Assembly: GCA_013115135.1 (NCBI GenBank)
Contig: JABANP010000110.1
Coordinates: 62,001-126,000, forward strand
Origin: Perkinsus olseni
Lineage: Eukaryota; Perkinsozoa; Perkinsida; Perkinsidae
DNA length: 64,000 nucleotides
Reading direction: 5' to 3'
In this document: positions 1 through 12,000 of the stretch, piece after piece
Layout of the letters: the number at the start of each line of letters is the position of its first letter
How positions within the stretch are numbered: the stretch's first letter is position 1
The notes under the pieces: model-generated
The model's database searches: none
Seen by the model: the letters and a program-made list of their open reading frames with translations, nothing else
Told to the model about the DNA's origin: nothing
Translations under genes and position numbers: made by a program

Positions 1-540
1 TCGCTTCCTCATGTTGGGAGGCAAGTTCTAGTCGCTCGACAGGTCTAAGGCGGCGTCGAAGCGCGTCTTTCCCACCCTTAAAACACCTGGTTCGAAGTAA
101 GATACTCCGCAACTTATCTTCAGACGGTTAGAGTTTACCCATCATCATCACTCTCGTCAGCCACGGCCACAAGATATTCCACAATCGACGAATGTCAATC
201 GTCTCAGCCTGGTTTTGCCGTCCATGCCAATCCCAGAACTGCTCAGGCATCGCGATCAGTCTGAACCTCTCTACAATGGTCTCTGTGGTGGTGTCGGTGC
301 ACAGAAAGATGCTCCCGTTCCAAATTTTCACTATGCTTTGCCATTCTCTGATTGTAGTTCCTAATAGGAACTTCCTATACAGCAGCACTTATAACGGCTC
401 GCGCACGGTCCTGCTAGCGCTGACAGCGATAAGTCTTGCTACTAGACCCACCGAAACCATCTGCCGTCTTCTCGAGCGTACCCTCGTGCGGCTCGCTTCC
501 ATCGTTTCTAGCTGTTTGGGGACTATGTAGTATTATAGAC
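1..540. repeat. Diverged copy of array module M1
   Basis: This stretch aligns along its length, with many substitutions, to 4627-5066 and 7776-8215 (shared landmarks: the start GCTTCCTCATGTTGGGA, the run ACACCTGGTTCGAAGTAAG, and the closing CTGACAGC.ATAAGT.TTGCT). It is the most diverged of the three copies. No intact gene is visible. It is the left edge of the array and may continue outside the window. Confidence 0.75.
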
Positions 541-1158
541 CGACCCAAGGGACTTGATCATTGAGAAGTCCCCTGCAGCCCCTCTATTCGCGTGAATAGG
601 GACATGGATGGACGTTCGATCGCCTCATCGAACTCCCTGCGTAACCTGCCGGCTGGGCTACTACCGTCTGGCCCAGACGGTCTGGGCATGATGACAATCA
701 CCTTTCGCTACGACAAATTCCGTTCCAAAGTTCCTCTACGAACTCCAATAGAGCAGCGTCATTCCGGAGCCTCTCACGGCCGACTGCCGTCACAACGGCC
801 GCCCTCGTAACGCATTGTGAGGTCGGCGACCTGAGGTCGCTCATACGATTTCCATCCATAGGAAGTTTCACTGGTCAACCTTCCCTCACGAATGACACTC
901 TCTTCAAGAGAGTCTCTTGCACAGTTCATGCCACGCCCCTTTTGTCGAGCACCGGCAGTCAAGTGTATTCCTTGACGGCGTCGAATTAGTCGGCCAGCTG
1001 TACTACAATGAGGTTCAGTTCGACATTATGTGTAGCGGAACAACTACTGCTCTCATCACTGATAAGGGCGGTAGTGGTTTCCAGCGATTTACTCATCAAT
1101 GACGAGTCAACACAAGAGTGGGACACTTTCACAAAAGGCGAGCCCAGGTCATACCACT

Positions 1159-2575
1159 CTATTCCCGACTGCCCGTGAATTTTACCACGTAGGTCTGTAA
1201 CAACCATCTATTCACAAGCCGGGTGTGTAGCGAGCACCTGTAACCCATGCGGGGGTAAGATCTGCGTGAATGGCGTGTCGTGCCGAGAATCGGTCGGAGA
1301 TCAGCAGCCCATCCCAAGGGGCCACTAAGCTCGGGTGGGAAGGCGGAAGTCATCACATCCGAACATCCGAAGTCGCGGGCACTGGCTAAGGCTGGGAACA
1401 GAGCAGGCAATACCGCGCGGTGGAACCGGTGAGGGTGGATAACGGCTGAGAGACCGACAGTCTGGGCAATAACAACGAGATGCCAAACACAAAGATCGTT
1501 TTGTCCCCTGTTGTTCTGCAGAAAGTACTGGTAGAGTCTTCCAGAGTGTGGAGAGAGCACGATGTTACCATCAGACCAAGCTCCGCGTCAAGCACTGAAG
1601 GCGCTGCACCCCGTTGGTAAAACGTCCCTTAGTGAGGGAGCTTCACTTAATAATTCCTCACTATCGTATTGGTCGCTTTTAGAGCGTTGCCGGCACTACC
1701 CCGCGGGTTGAGTGCCAGCGACTTCTTTGCCTGCTAAGCGGGCCCTGCCGCTTTGAGGAGGGTGATGGCAATCCAAGCTCCAAGGCTTCTATTTGAAAAA
1801 CGTGCACTCTCGTTGTGGTGTGTGCAGTAGCGGCACTTCAGTTGCAGAGCACGACAGAAGTAGATTGGGATCATAGTAGACGAGGTAGAAGTTCTACCGT
1901 TCTACCGTAGAACAGATAGTGAAGAGTAGTGGAGAGGATTGGGTTCAATGACCGGAGGCTTGCATGATGGAGCTGGTGTTCAATTGTGTCACGTAGGCGG
2001 TGCACATTTAGCGCGTCTCAAGCTCCGAGAGGCCGAGGACGTTGGCTACGTTGGCTGTCCGGGCGCACTCGACACAGCTACCACTTGATACTTGACAACA
2101 CGAAGCAGCTGTACGATGATACTGAAACATGCTAATGCTCGTCGTGCTGATGCACTCAAAATCGACAGTAGTTCTTGATTGGCTTGTAGTAAGAATTATC
2201 CTTTCGGCTGCCAACGTACATCTTCTTATACGAATTGGCCCGCTTGCCGAACCCTACAGCGAGATGGAACTTGTGCGGCCTAACATCAAAACCGGGTTGT
2301 TGGCTGATCCTATCCAAGGTCGTTTGAATGAGATAGATTAATCATTATCTTCATCTCGCCGCTCACCCAAAATATGGGATCCATATTCCATGCGATTAAG
2401 ACTTGCCGTGATCGCGGGAAGAAGAAGGCATTTATTATTCGAACGCCCAGATCTGCTCACCTCTTTTTTGTAAAGTGGAGATTCTTCTTTCTTGTTGCCC
2501 AATAACCGTGACGATGATACCGAGAGACTCACAATACAGGTCCTCACCACCACACCACTTGGCGATGTTCAATAC
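1159..2575. repeat. Long direct duplicate, copy A
   Basis: It matches 22063-23479 at a constant offset of 20,904 bp with only scattered substitutions and no indel that I could see. Similarity continues more weakly to about 3300 (partner up to about 24100). This implies that an M3-M4-M6 unit was copied as a block, and that the retrotransposon now between the copies arrived separately. Confidence 0.8.
1218..1525. repeat. Core block M3, copy 1 of 7
   Basis: A very conserved stretch of about 305 bp starting at GCCGGGTGTGTAGCG and ending near the GTTGTTCT.AGAAA motif. It recurs at 3839, 5192, 7146, 8341, 19008 and 22122. It is better conserved than the flanking modules. The minus strand stays open for about 70 codons in most copies, but frame conservation cannot be separated from nucleotide conservation. 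Confidence 0.8.
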
Positions 2576-3838
2576 GCCAATACTCAGATTCATAATTAGT
2601 TCGTTGAACGGGGGACCGTGTGACAGGGGTTCTGCCCGAGACCTTCCCACGGCCGCCGAGTTGCTACCATTTCCAAAGAGATGGAACCAGTGTAGTGCCC
2701 ATCCTAGAGAACCGCATACGCCTGGTGCCTCGCTGTCCAGGCTGCCATGTCGCGAATCTTTGCTGTTGGAATCTCACAATCTGTCAATTGGGATGACTCC
2801 CTCCACAAACACACTACCAAGGACCTACTGGTGGCGCCAGCGAGCCGCGACAGAGCGTCAACGGGCTACCTCGGACCCCGCCGTGGCTGTTCGCTATGGA
2901 ACCTAAAATACGGTACCCGAGGTGCGCTCAGCTCACTGCCCTGGAACCTTATCAAGGCTGCTTTCCCACACCCACAACTTAGATTGAAAAGTGGACTATC
3001 TTCGGAATGACGTACAAAAGTTTCGAAAAATGTGGTACTTCAGTGCAATCTATCTGGTTACCCCATCATGAAACTGCCGTCCGATCAGCCCTAAGCCACC
3101 CGTAATAGTAAAGAACTTATGTCCAAAAATTCTGCCTATAATTCGGAATACTGAGTACGTGAGCTCCACCAAAACGAATATAGTCCTGAAATGGCGAGTA
3201 CGGTATGATGCAACAACTGCTTCACCTGGTCAGTGACTAGTCACATCCCCAGCCCGAGCTCACCAGCTAGTCCACTCAATCCTCGTCCCAACGCAGCAAG
3301 CATGGAAGAAACAATCCCGAAAAACTCAGCGTCGACTACAACCGTCACACGAACCCCAACGACCGGCGATAATGTGGCAGCGGCGTCGCCGTACTTGGAT
3401 GATTTCCACCTGGACCTCACTATATTGCTCCATCAACATCTACTTGGCAAGGTCTATCGTACTCTAATGAGTACTAACAAACAGATAGGGACGCTTCATA
3501 CTTCATAAGTGAATATACCCATGAATGACGCTCTCTTGCATAGTTCATGCCACGCCCCTTTTGTCGAGCACCGGCAGGCAAGTTCATTCCTTGACGGCGT
3601 CGGATTAGTCGGCCTGCTGCAGTACAATGAGGTTCAATTCGACATTATGTGTAGGGGAAAAACTACTGCTCTCATCACTGATAAGGGCGGTAGTGGTTTC
3701 CAGCGATTTACTTGTCAATAACGAGTCAACACAAGAGTGGGACACTTTCACAAAAGGTGAAAGCCCAGGCCGTACCACTCCATTCCAAACTGCCTGTGGA
3801 TTGTACCAGGTAGTGCTATAACAACCATCTATCAACAA

Positions 3839-4146
3839 GCCGGGTGTGTAGCGTGCACCTGTAACCCATGCGGGGGTAAGATCTGTGTGAATGACGTGTC
3901 GTGCCGAGAATCGGTCGGAGATCAGCAGCCCATCCCAAGGGGCCACTAAGCTCGGGTGGGAAGGCGGAAGTCATCACATCCGAACATCCGAAGTCGCGGG
4001 CACTGGCTAAGGCTGGGAACAGAGCAGGCAATACCGCGCGGTGGAACCGGTGAGGGTGGATAACGGCTGAGAGACCGACAGTCTGGGCAATAACAACGAG
4101 ATGCCAAACACAAAGATCGTTTTGTCCGCTGTTGTTCTCTAGAAAG
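3839..4146. repeat. Core block M3, copy 2
   Basis: Same block as 1218-1525. Here it is followed directly by an M1 block that contains two tRNA-like stretches. Confidence 0.8.
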
Positions 4147-4289
4147 TACTGGTAGAGCCTTCCGGGTTGTGGATAGAGCACGATGTTTCCATCAGACCAA
4201 GCTCCGCGTCAAGCACTTACGCTAGCTTGCTAACTCCAACTATTCGGCTTCTCAGTTTCTGGTCATCCGGTCCTGAGAACCACTTCAAG

Positions 4290-5066
4290 TGGCCCAAGTC
4301 AGCTAAGTGGTAAAGCATCCACTTTGCGAGCAAAAGGTCGTAATTCAAAGTCTGACGAGTGGCTGGAGGGTTGGGTGGAATTTTTCTCTCCTGGCGAGCA
4401 TAGAGGAAAGATCTTGCGCCCCGGTTATTTGGCTCAGCAGTTTCTGGGCGTCCTGTCATGTTAGTCGCTTTAGCTTGGCGGTAGAGTGTTTGCTTCGTAA
4501 GCAAAAGGGCAGACATTTCCAATGCACGAAGTTGTACCGAAACCGAGAATTCCCCTTTTGTCAACTTCGTTTGTCGAGTCGACCGTTCCCGAGGCTCGTT
4601 GCACTGCATCACAGCGGTCACGCTGCAGCTTGCTTCCTCATGTTGGGAAGCAAGTTCTAGTCGCTCGACAGCTCGAAGGCGTTGTCGACGCGCATCTTTG
4701 CCGCTCTTCAAACACCTGGTTCGAAGTAAGGTACTCCGCAACTTGCCTTCCGTCGGTCTCGTCATCCACGACCGGCGAATATTTCACAATCGACACTTGC
4801 CAATCGTCTCAGCCTCGTTTTGCCGTCTCGGCCAATCTCAAAAATCCTTAGGCATTGCGTTCAGCTTCAACCTCTCTACAATGATCTCTGAGGTCGTGTC
4901 GGGCACAATGATCTCTGAGATGGTGTCGTGCACAATGATCTCTGCTCCCATTCAAAATTTCCACTAGGTTTTCGTCATTCTCTGATTATAGCTCCTATAC
5001 AGCAGCACTCATAAAGGCTCGCGAACGACCCTGCTAGCTCTGACAGCCATAAGTTTTGCTGCTCCA
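4290..5066 (+). repeat. M1 block with tRNA-like segments, copy A
   Basis: It contains a degenerate tRNA-like stretch at about 4297-4362 (D-arm-like AGCTAAGTGGTAAAGC) and a better one at about 4472-4540 (AGCTTGGCGGTAGAG, then a TTTGC-TTCGTAA-GCAAA anticodon arm, anticodon CGT). The second resembles the intact tRNA-Thr(CGT) sequences at 42.8 and 45.5 kb, but its T-arm is decayed. This is compatible with a tRNA-derived SINE inside the array. The block is repeated at 7450-8215. Confidence 0.55.
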
Positions 5067-5191
5067 TAATGATGAGTCAATACGAGAATAGGAGATGTAC
5101 AAACGGCGAACGCGCAAATCATTCATACCACTCCATTCCCGACTGCCTGTGAATTCTACCACGTAGGTCTGTAACAACCTTCTATTCACGA

Positions 5192-5499
5192 GCCGGGTGT
5201 GTAGCGAGCACCTGTAACCCAAGCGGGGGTAAGATCTGCGTGAATGGCGTGTCGTGCCGAGAATCGGTCGGAGATCAGCAGCCCATCCCAAGGGGCCACT
5301 AAGCTCGGGTGGGAAGGCGGAAGTCATCACATCCGAACATCCGAAGTCGCGGGCACTGGCTAAGGCTGGGAACAGAGCAGGCAATACCGCGCGGTGGAAC
5401 CGGTGAGGGTGGATAACGGCTGAGAGACCGACAGTCTGGGCAATAACAACGAGATGCCAAACACAAAGATCGTTTTGTCCCCTGTTGTTCTGCAGAAAG
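5192..5499. repeat. Core block M3, copy 3
   Basis: Same block as 1218-1525, here flanked by M1 upstream and M4 downstream. Confidence 0.8.
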
Positions 5500-7145
5500 T
5501 ACTGGTAGAGCCTTCCGGGTTGTGGATAGAGAACGATGTTTCCATCAGACCAAGCTCCGCGTCAAGCGCTGAAGGCGCTGCACCTTGTTGGTAAAACATC
5601 CCGAATGAGAAAGCTTCACTTAATAATTCCTCATTATCGTATTGGCCGCTCTTGGAGCGTTGCCGGTATTACCCCGCGGATTGAGTGCCAGCGACTTCTG
5701 CGAATTTGCCTTCTAAGCGGGTCCTGCTGCTCTGAGGATGGTGATGACAATCCAAGGCTCTCCAAGGCTTCTATTCGAAAAACGTGCACTCTCGTTGTGG
5801 TGTGTGCAGTAGCGGCACTGCAGTTGCAGAGCACGACAGGAGTAGATTGGGATCGTAGTAGGCGAGGTAGAACAGATAGTGAAGAGTAGTGGAGAGGATT
5901 GGGTTCAATGACCGGAGGCTTGCATGATGGAGCTGGTGGTCAATTGTGTCACATAGGCAGTGCACCTGTAGCGTTGGACCTCGAAATTTTGAAGGACATG
6001 GACGTTCACTCCGGCGGCTCCTCGGGCGAGCCCGACAGACGCAGTGCTGAAGGTCTTTCGTCTCTCATGTGTTACGGGTCCCGTAATCTTGCCGGATCCC
6101 AAGCCGAGTATCCTGAGTGAAGATTGCTGCGGCAAAAATCTCGCCTGCCTCTTCTTCAAGCTCCCTCCACAAGCAATCCTTGTATCTCGGCAATGATCTA
6201 CCAGAGCCTTGTGGACGGGAGTGACACCATGGAGAAGCTCCAGGAGTTTCTCTTCCCCTTCAAGCGAACTACGGCCTTGATGCAAACTCAGGGGCCCTGA
6301 GTAAGGGTGCCGATGCAGGCTGTGCAACTATTCTGTACACACGCTTCGCTTCTCCATTGCGCTCCAATGATGGAACTCGCGTTCAAAGGATATTCGGCAT
6401 GTCAATGATCTCTGGAGGCACCTGAATTTCTTGCATGAGTCCGAGTTACCTGTGATACACGGCTTGGAGCGGATGTTAGAGAGGCTTTTGAACCTGGGGT
6501 AAGATTCAAGCCTCTTAGCCTCTCTGTGTATGTTCAAGCCGGCACTGAAGCGTCAAGGACTCCCCAAGTTGCTGCCGCTTCAAGAATATCACCGCATCCA
6601 CGCAGTTCCTGCAGATGCGTCGGCATTCACAACGTGGATTAAAAACAGTAGTGCAACCTGTCACCGAGAAGGTCTGAACGTTGCTATAGGTGTTGAGTCG
6701 ACACTGTTGACCCTGCTAGCAGGTGCGACTGCGTCACTTCCGACCCCGTACGTAGGAGGTGCCTGACTGACGATATCCTCAACCGGCGTTTACTCCCCGT
6801 ACATGAGGAAGTGAATATACCAATGTATGACGTTCCCTTGCACAGTTCGTGCCGTGCTCCTTTTGTCGAGCACCAGCAGTCAAGTGTATCCCTTGACGGC
6901 GTCGAATTAGTCGGCCAGCTACACTACAATGAGTTTCAATTCGACATTATGTGTAAGGGAACAAGTACCGCTCTGATCACTGATAAGGGTGGTAGTGGTT
7001 TCCAGCGATTTACTCATCAATGGTAAGCCAATACGAGAATGGGACATGTTTAACAAACGGCAAACGCGCAGATCATCCATACCACTCCATTCCAAACTGC
7101 CTGTGGATTGTACCAGGTAGTGCTATAACAACCATCTATCAACAA

Positions 7146-7452
7146 GCCGGGTGTGTAGCGAGCACCTGTAACCCGTGCGGGGGTAAAATCTGTGTGAATG
7201 GCGTGTCGTGCCGCGAATCGGTCGAAGGTCAGCAGCCCAACCCAAGGGGCCACTAAGCTCGGGTGGGAAGGCGGAAGTCATCACATCCGAACATCCGAAG
7301 TCGCGGGCACTGGCTAAGGCTGGGAACAGAGCAGGCAATACCGCGCGGTGGAACCGGTGAGGGTGGATAACGGCTGAGAGACCGACAGTCTGGGCAATAA
7401 CAACGAGATGCCAAACACAAAGATCGTTTTGTCCGCTGTTGTTCTCTAGAAA
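7146..7452. repeat. Core block M3, copy 4
   Basis: Same block. The M1 block follows after a junction at GTTCTCTAGAAA, shorter than at copy 2. Confidence 0.8.
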
Positions 7453-8215
7453 TCCACTTTGCGAGCAAAAGGTCGTAATTCAAAGTCTGACGAGTGGCTG
7501 GAGGGTTGGGTGGAATTTTTCTCTCCTGGCGAGCATAGAGGAAAGATCTTGCGCCCCGGTTATCTGGCTCAGCAGTTTCTGGGCATCCTGTCATGTTAGT
7601 CGCTTTAGCTTGGCGGTACTACCGCCGCGGTAGAGTGTTTGCTTCGTAAGCAAAAGGGCAGACATTTCCAATGCACGAAGTTGTACCGAAACCGAGAATT
7701 CCCCTTTTGTCAACTTCGTTTGTCGAGTCGACCGTTCCTGAGGCTTGTTGCACTGCGTCACAGCGGTCACGCTGCAGCTTGCTTCCTCATGTTGGGAAGC
7801 AAGTTCTAGTCGCTCGACAGCTCGAAGGCGTTGTCGACGCGCATCTTTGCCGCTCTTCAAACACCTGGTTCGAAGTAAGATACTCCGCAACTTGCCTTCC
7901 GTCGGTCTCGTCATCCACGACCGGCGAATATTTCACAATCGACACTTGCCAATCGTCTCAGCCTCGTTTTGCCGTCTCGGCCAATCTCAAAAATCCTTAG
8001 GCATTGCGTTCAGCTTCAACCTCTCTACAATGATCTCTGAGGTCGTGTCGGGCACAATGATCTCTGAGATGGTGTCGTGCACAATGATCTCTGCTCCCAT
8101 TCAAAATTTCCACTAGGTTTTCGTCATTCTCTGATTATAGCTCCTATACAGCAGCACTCATAAAGGCTCGCGAACGACCCTGCTAGCTCTGACAGCCATA
8201 AGTTTTGCTGCTCCA
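7450..8215 (+). repeat. M1 block with tRNA-like segments, copy B
   Basis: Near-identical to the 3' part of 4290-5066 (offset 3149 bp after about 7625). It differs by a 14-bp insertion at about 7618-7631 that turns the D-loop of the tRNA-Thr-like segment into a near-perfect short palindrome (GGCGGTA C TACCGCC). The two M1 blocks reflect a recent local duplication. Confidence 0.7.
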
Positions 8216-8340
8216 TAATGATGAGTCAATACGAGAATAGGAGATGTACAAACGGCGAACGCGCAAATCATTCATACCACTCCATTCCAAACTGCCTGTG
8301 GATTGTGCCAGGTAGTGCTATAACAACCATCTATCAACAA

Positions 8341-8648
8341 GCCGGGTGTGTAGCGAGCACCTGTAACCCGTGCGGGGGTAAGATCTGCGTGAATGGCGTG
8401 TCGTGCCGAGAATCGGTCGGAGATCAGCAGCCCATCCCAAGGGGCCACTAAGCTCGGGTTGGAAGGCGGAAGTCATCACATCCGAACATCCGAAGTCGCG
8501 GGCACTGGCTAAGGCTGGGAACAGAGCAGGCAATACCGCGCGGTGGAACCGGTGAGGGTGGATAACGGCTGAGAGACCGACAGTCTGGGCAATAACAACG
8601 AGATGCCAAACACAAAGACCGTTTTGCCCGCTGTTGTTCTCTAGAAAT
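8341..8648. repeat. Core block M3, copy 5
   Basis: Same block. The M4 module that should follow is cut at 8775/17462 by the retrotransposon. Confidence 0.8.
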
Positions 8649-8775
8649 TACTGGTAGAGCCTCCCGGGTTGTGGATAGAGAACGTGGTTTCCATCAGACT
8701 AAACTCCGCGTCAAGCACTGAAGGCGCTGCACCTTGTTGGTAAAACATCCCGAATGAGAAAGCTTCACTTAATAA

Positions 8776-9001
8776 ATGATGTTTACGCAGTAGACAAGGT
8801 TAGTTGCGGGTGCCGCAATGACGGTTTCTTACCGCGCACAGCGAAAAGATTCTCGGCGTTCGATGCCGTTGCGTTCGGGGACCGGCCTGTGTTTGTGACC
8901 AGTATGGCTGCCGTGTCGCTCCTCGACTTCCGCTCATGTTACCAGCGGCTCCCCTCTTCAGTAGCGGGGCCTCGGCCTGTGGTTGTGATTTTTTTTTCCA
9001 A
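8776..9001 (+). repeat. Split direct repeat A1
   Basis: Left terminal repeat of about 226 bp. It matches 16976-17200 apart from one substitution and a 9-T versus 8-T run near its end. The gag ATG lies exactly at its 3' edge (9001), so A1 probably carries the promoter and 5' leader; that role is inferred. Confidence 0.92.
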
Positions 9002-12000
9002 TGGCCGACGACAATCAAGACGCCATCGCTGCGGCTGCCACTGCTGCCGCCGCCGCTGCGGGCGGTGCGGAGGCCAACAAGATCGAAATCAACGACGATG
9101 TCCGCACGATCGTGCACTCGGTCTGCCCGTCGCCTGACGTGGAGAATGAGATTCTAGACGCCCTAAGTCGCCATGGCCTCATTTCGACGAGCCTCATCGG
9201 TAACCTCTCCTCCACCTTCTTCGACAGGGCCTGTGAAGGCCTCTCGGTCGCTGCGGGTGCTGCCATGTCCGCGCTCACGGCCGACATCTCCGCCTTCGTC
9301 AAGAAGCGCCGCAAGGTGGCGATCGACTCCCAGTTCAAGCAGTCCGGTTCCTCCCTTGACGTCTCTCAACTCATCTCGGCCGTTGCAGCGAGCTACAAGA
9401 CTGTTCTTCCGCCGTCGGCCCTGCACGGCGTGTCCAACGAGATAGTCTCTCAAGTCCGCGATAAGGATAATGGTCACTACCTCCCCTTCAGCGCCCTACT
9501 CCCGAAGGATACCTCCGCTGACGCCAACGGCGAAAAGCTCTTCAACTTCAGTGTCAGCAAAGCCGAGAAGGGGGAGAACCTCTTTTCGGGCCTCAACAAA
9601 AGTAAGAAGATCGCGTCCATCAAGGATCTCGTTTACTGTGGCCTGAGGTATGCGCTGCTCGTCGCGGCCGTCGTCAGTCCTGATCACTTATCCGCTCTGG
9701 ATGTTGTGTCCCGGTGTAGTCCAACTGGGGCAGTGCCAATTCAGGCAGTGGTCAATTCGTACACTTACCAACTGGGACAGGGGCAAGTCGGACACTCGTG
9801 TCAAGGTGGTGCCAAGTCGGGCACCTCAACTAAGTACCAACTGGGACATTACCGATTGAGACACCACGAAAACGCTCACTCGGACAGTACCAACTCGGTC
9901 ACTTACCTGCCCGGCCATATGAGCTTGATTTTCGCGAACCGTTCGCGAAAATCAAGCTCATATGCTGGCTGCCTCCGCGCGCGCCTTTTCTGCGTTTAAC
10001 TCCGCTTGCCCACTGCAGGGATCGAACCCGGATCGCCTACGCGGCAATCCAACGTCTTAACCGCTAGGCCAGTAGCACTTTAATAAAATTTGCGCTACCT
10101 TTAAGCCCATAGCTCCCGGGGTCCATTGCAGTCACGCGCCATAATATTCATTTTTGAACGAAATCTTTTCATTATTCCTCATAAAACCTGAATGTTTCTC
10201 CCTCAGATACTCTCCTCTTTTCATGTCTAATCTCATCCCAGATTGGGATCAGCCAATGCCACTTCTGTGGACGTCAAGCACTCAGCCGCCGATTAATCTC
10301 TCCCAGGCTTGGTCTACAGCGGGTCAACCTCCCACACAGCAAGGTATTTCCCATATCATCATCCACTTGTCACTTTACGTACTCTTCTCAGCAACAGCTT
10401 CCAGTGAAGAGATGCCACTACATCCCTATGTCCTCGACAACATGCAGCTGGGCCCTCTCGACTTTATCCTAGATAACGAGCTGCAACCGGATGTTGAGTA
10501 TGACAGCAACGCCTCTGAGGCCGACGAAGATCTCAATGATCTACTGGTTGATGAGGCCCTGCCACTCGTCGAGTGGAGCTTCACCCAACGCAAGAAACCC
10601 CTGGCCATTATCGCGGGGTATCCTTTCTGGAGAAAGGCTCCGACCAACAAGGATAAAACAAGGGTAATAATGCTTACTCATCACCCATAGTGTGTTATAA
10701 TAAAACTATCATTGTTTGTGCTGCGCGGTTCTATAGGTCCGTTACGTATGTACCACACCTAGATGCCCCGCTGTGGCCTACGCTGATGTCATACGGTCCA
10801 ATGATTTTGATGAACCTGCCGAAGTTTTCAACGGCCTTACAACCGATACGATGCCGAATCATACCCATTCCCCTCCCGTTTCGTGAGTAATCCCTCGAAC
10901 AGATCTTGTCCTATTCCGTCTCCTCCCGCAGGGACACATTCTGGCAGAAGCGATTTCAAGCCCTACTCCGGCAGAAGACAAACGATGACTTCATTCGGCC
11001 CGCCAAATCAATCTACACAGCAGCATTGGCCGATGTACCACCGCCGGTTAGAGGAGCTATCCCACTCTACGAGAGATTCAAGACGTCTATATACCGCATG
11101 AAGAGGCAGCATATCCCGTCGGACCCAAAAAGTCTCGATGACTTGATCCTACCTCCTTCCGTCAAAACCTCGTCTGGTGACGAGCTGTTATTGTTTGATA
11201 CGGTGGTTGATGGGAAACGCTATATTTGTTTCGGATTGGTTGAAAACCTTAGACTTCTTACTGTGCCAGGAGTGAGAGTCTATTGCGATGGCACTTTTCG
11301 CAGCTGTCCTAAGTTGTTTAAACAAATATATGGAGTCCATACAAAACAGGGCACCTACGGGTGCCCGATAGTACTCGTGTTTTTGGAAGGAAAATCTCAG
11401 TCGATTTATGAGCACTTTTGGACGCTCCTGAACAACAAATGCGTTGAGCTTTTCGGTACTGGATTGAACATCAGTCGTGCTGTTCTTGATTTCGAAAAGA
11501 GCATGATACTCGCGATTCAGTGTAAAATGCCGACAACGACGATCTCCTTGTGCTTGTATCACTGGGCTGCCTCACTCTATCGTAATCTCTCTGACAGGGC
11601 TCTTAAAATGGCTCACGCTAAAAATTATTGTCATATCCGTGAGTATTTTGATTGCCTTCGTTCACTGCCCCTTTTACCCCCTGGCCACTTAATGTGGGGT
11701 CTCGAGGCTGTCCGCGCTCTGGGTTCCACCATAACTGGCATTCTTCCTGAGCCCACTAAATCCAACTTCAATAACTTCGTCCGCTACTTTGAGCGAACTT
11801 ATGTTGGGTCGGTCTCAAAATTACCCCTATTTGACCCTCACTTATGGTGTCACGCCAACTCCCATGAACGTACCAGTAACCTCTGTGAGGCTTATCATCA
11901 TTCGTTGAATGCATTATGTTGTATAAGGCGCCCCTCCTTCTATCACATAATGACCATAATAGTCGATGGCCTTACTGAGTTTGGCCAGCGTTTCGCTAGA

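Larger units (their letters stand above)
541..8772. repeat. Left part of a modular repeat array (units 1-3)
   Basis: The stretch is built from recurring modules in a fixed order. M2 (about 890-1150, 3510-3775, 6810-7075) is followed by the core M3, then M4 (about 1650-2000, 5630-5900), then either M5 (about 5900-6800) or M6 (2000-3500). M1 blocks sit between two M3 cores at 4210-5070 and 7450-8215. Units are roughly 2.6-3.3 kb. Reading frames are short and broken; frames that recur between copies are explained by nucleotide identity. Decayed coding is visible in M5 (see 19960-20560). Read as a tandemly duplicated, decayed transposon or satellite-like family. Confidence 0.7.

Noticed and set aside
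1159..1560. Minus-strand frame recurring in all core blocks (contains DFGCSDVMTSAFPPELSG)
   Set aside because: Its recurrence follows from nucleotide identity of the repeat; lengths vary, ends differ, and there is no recognisable domain or start context.
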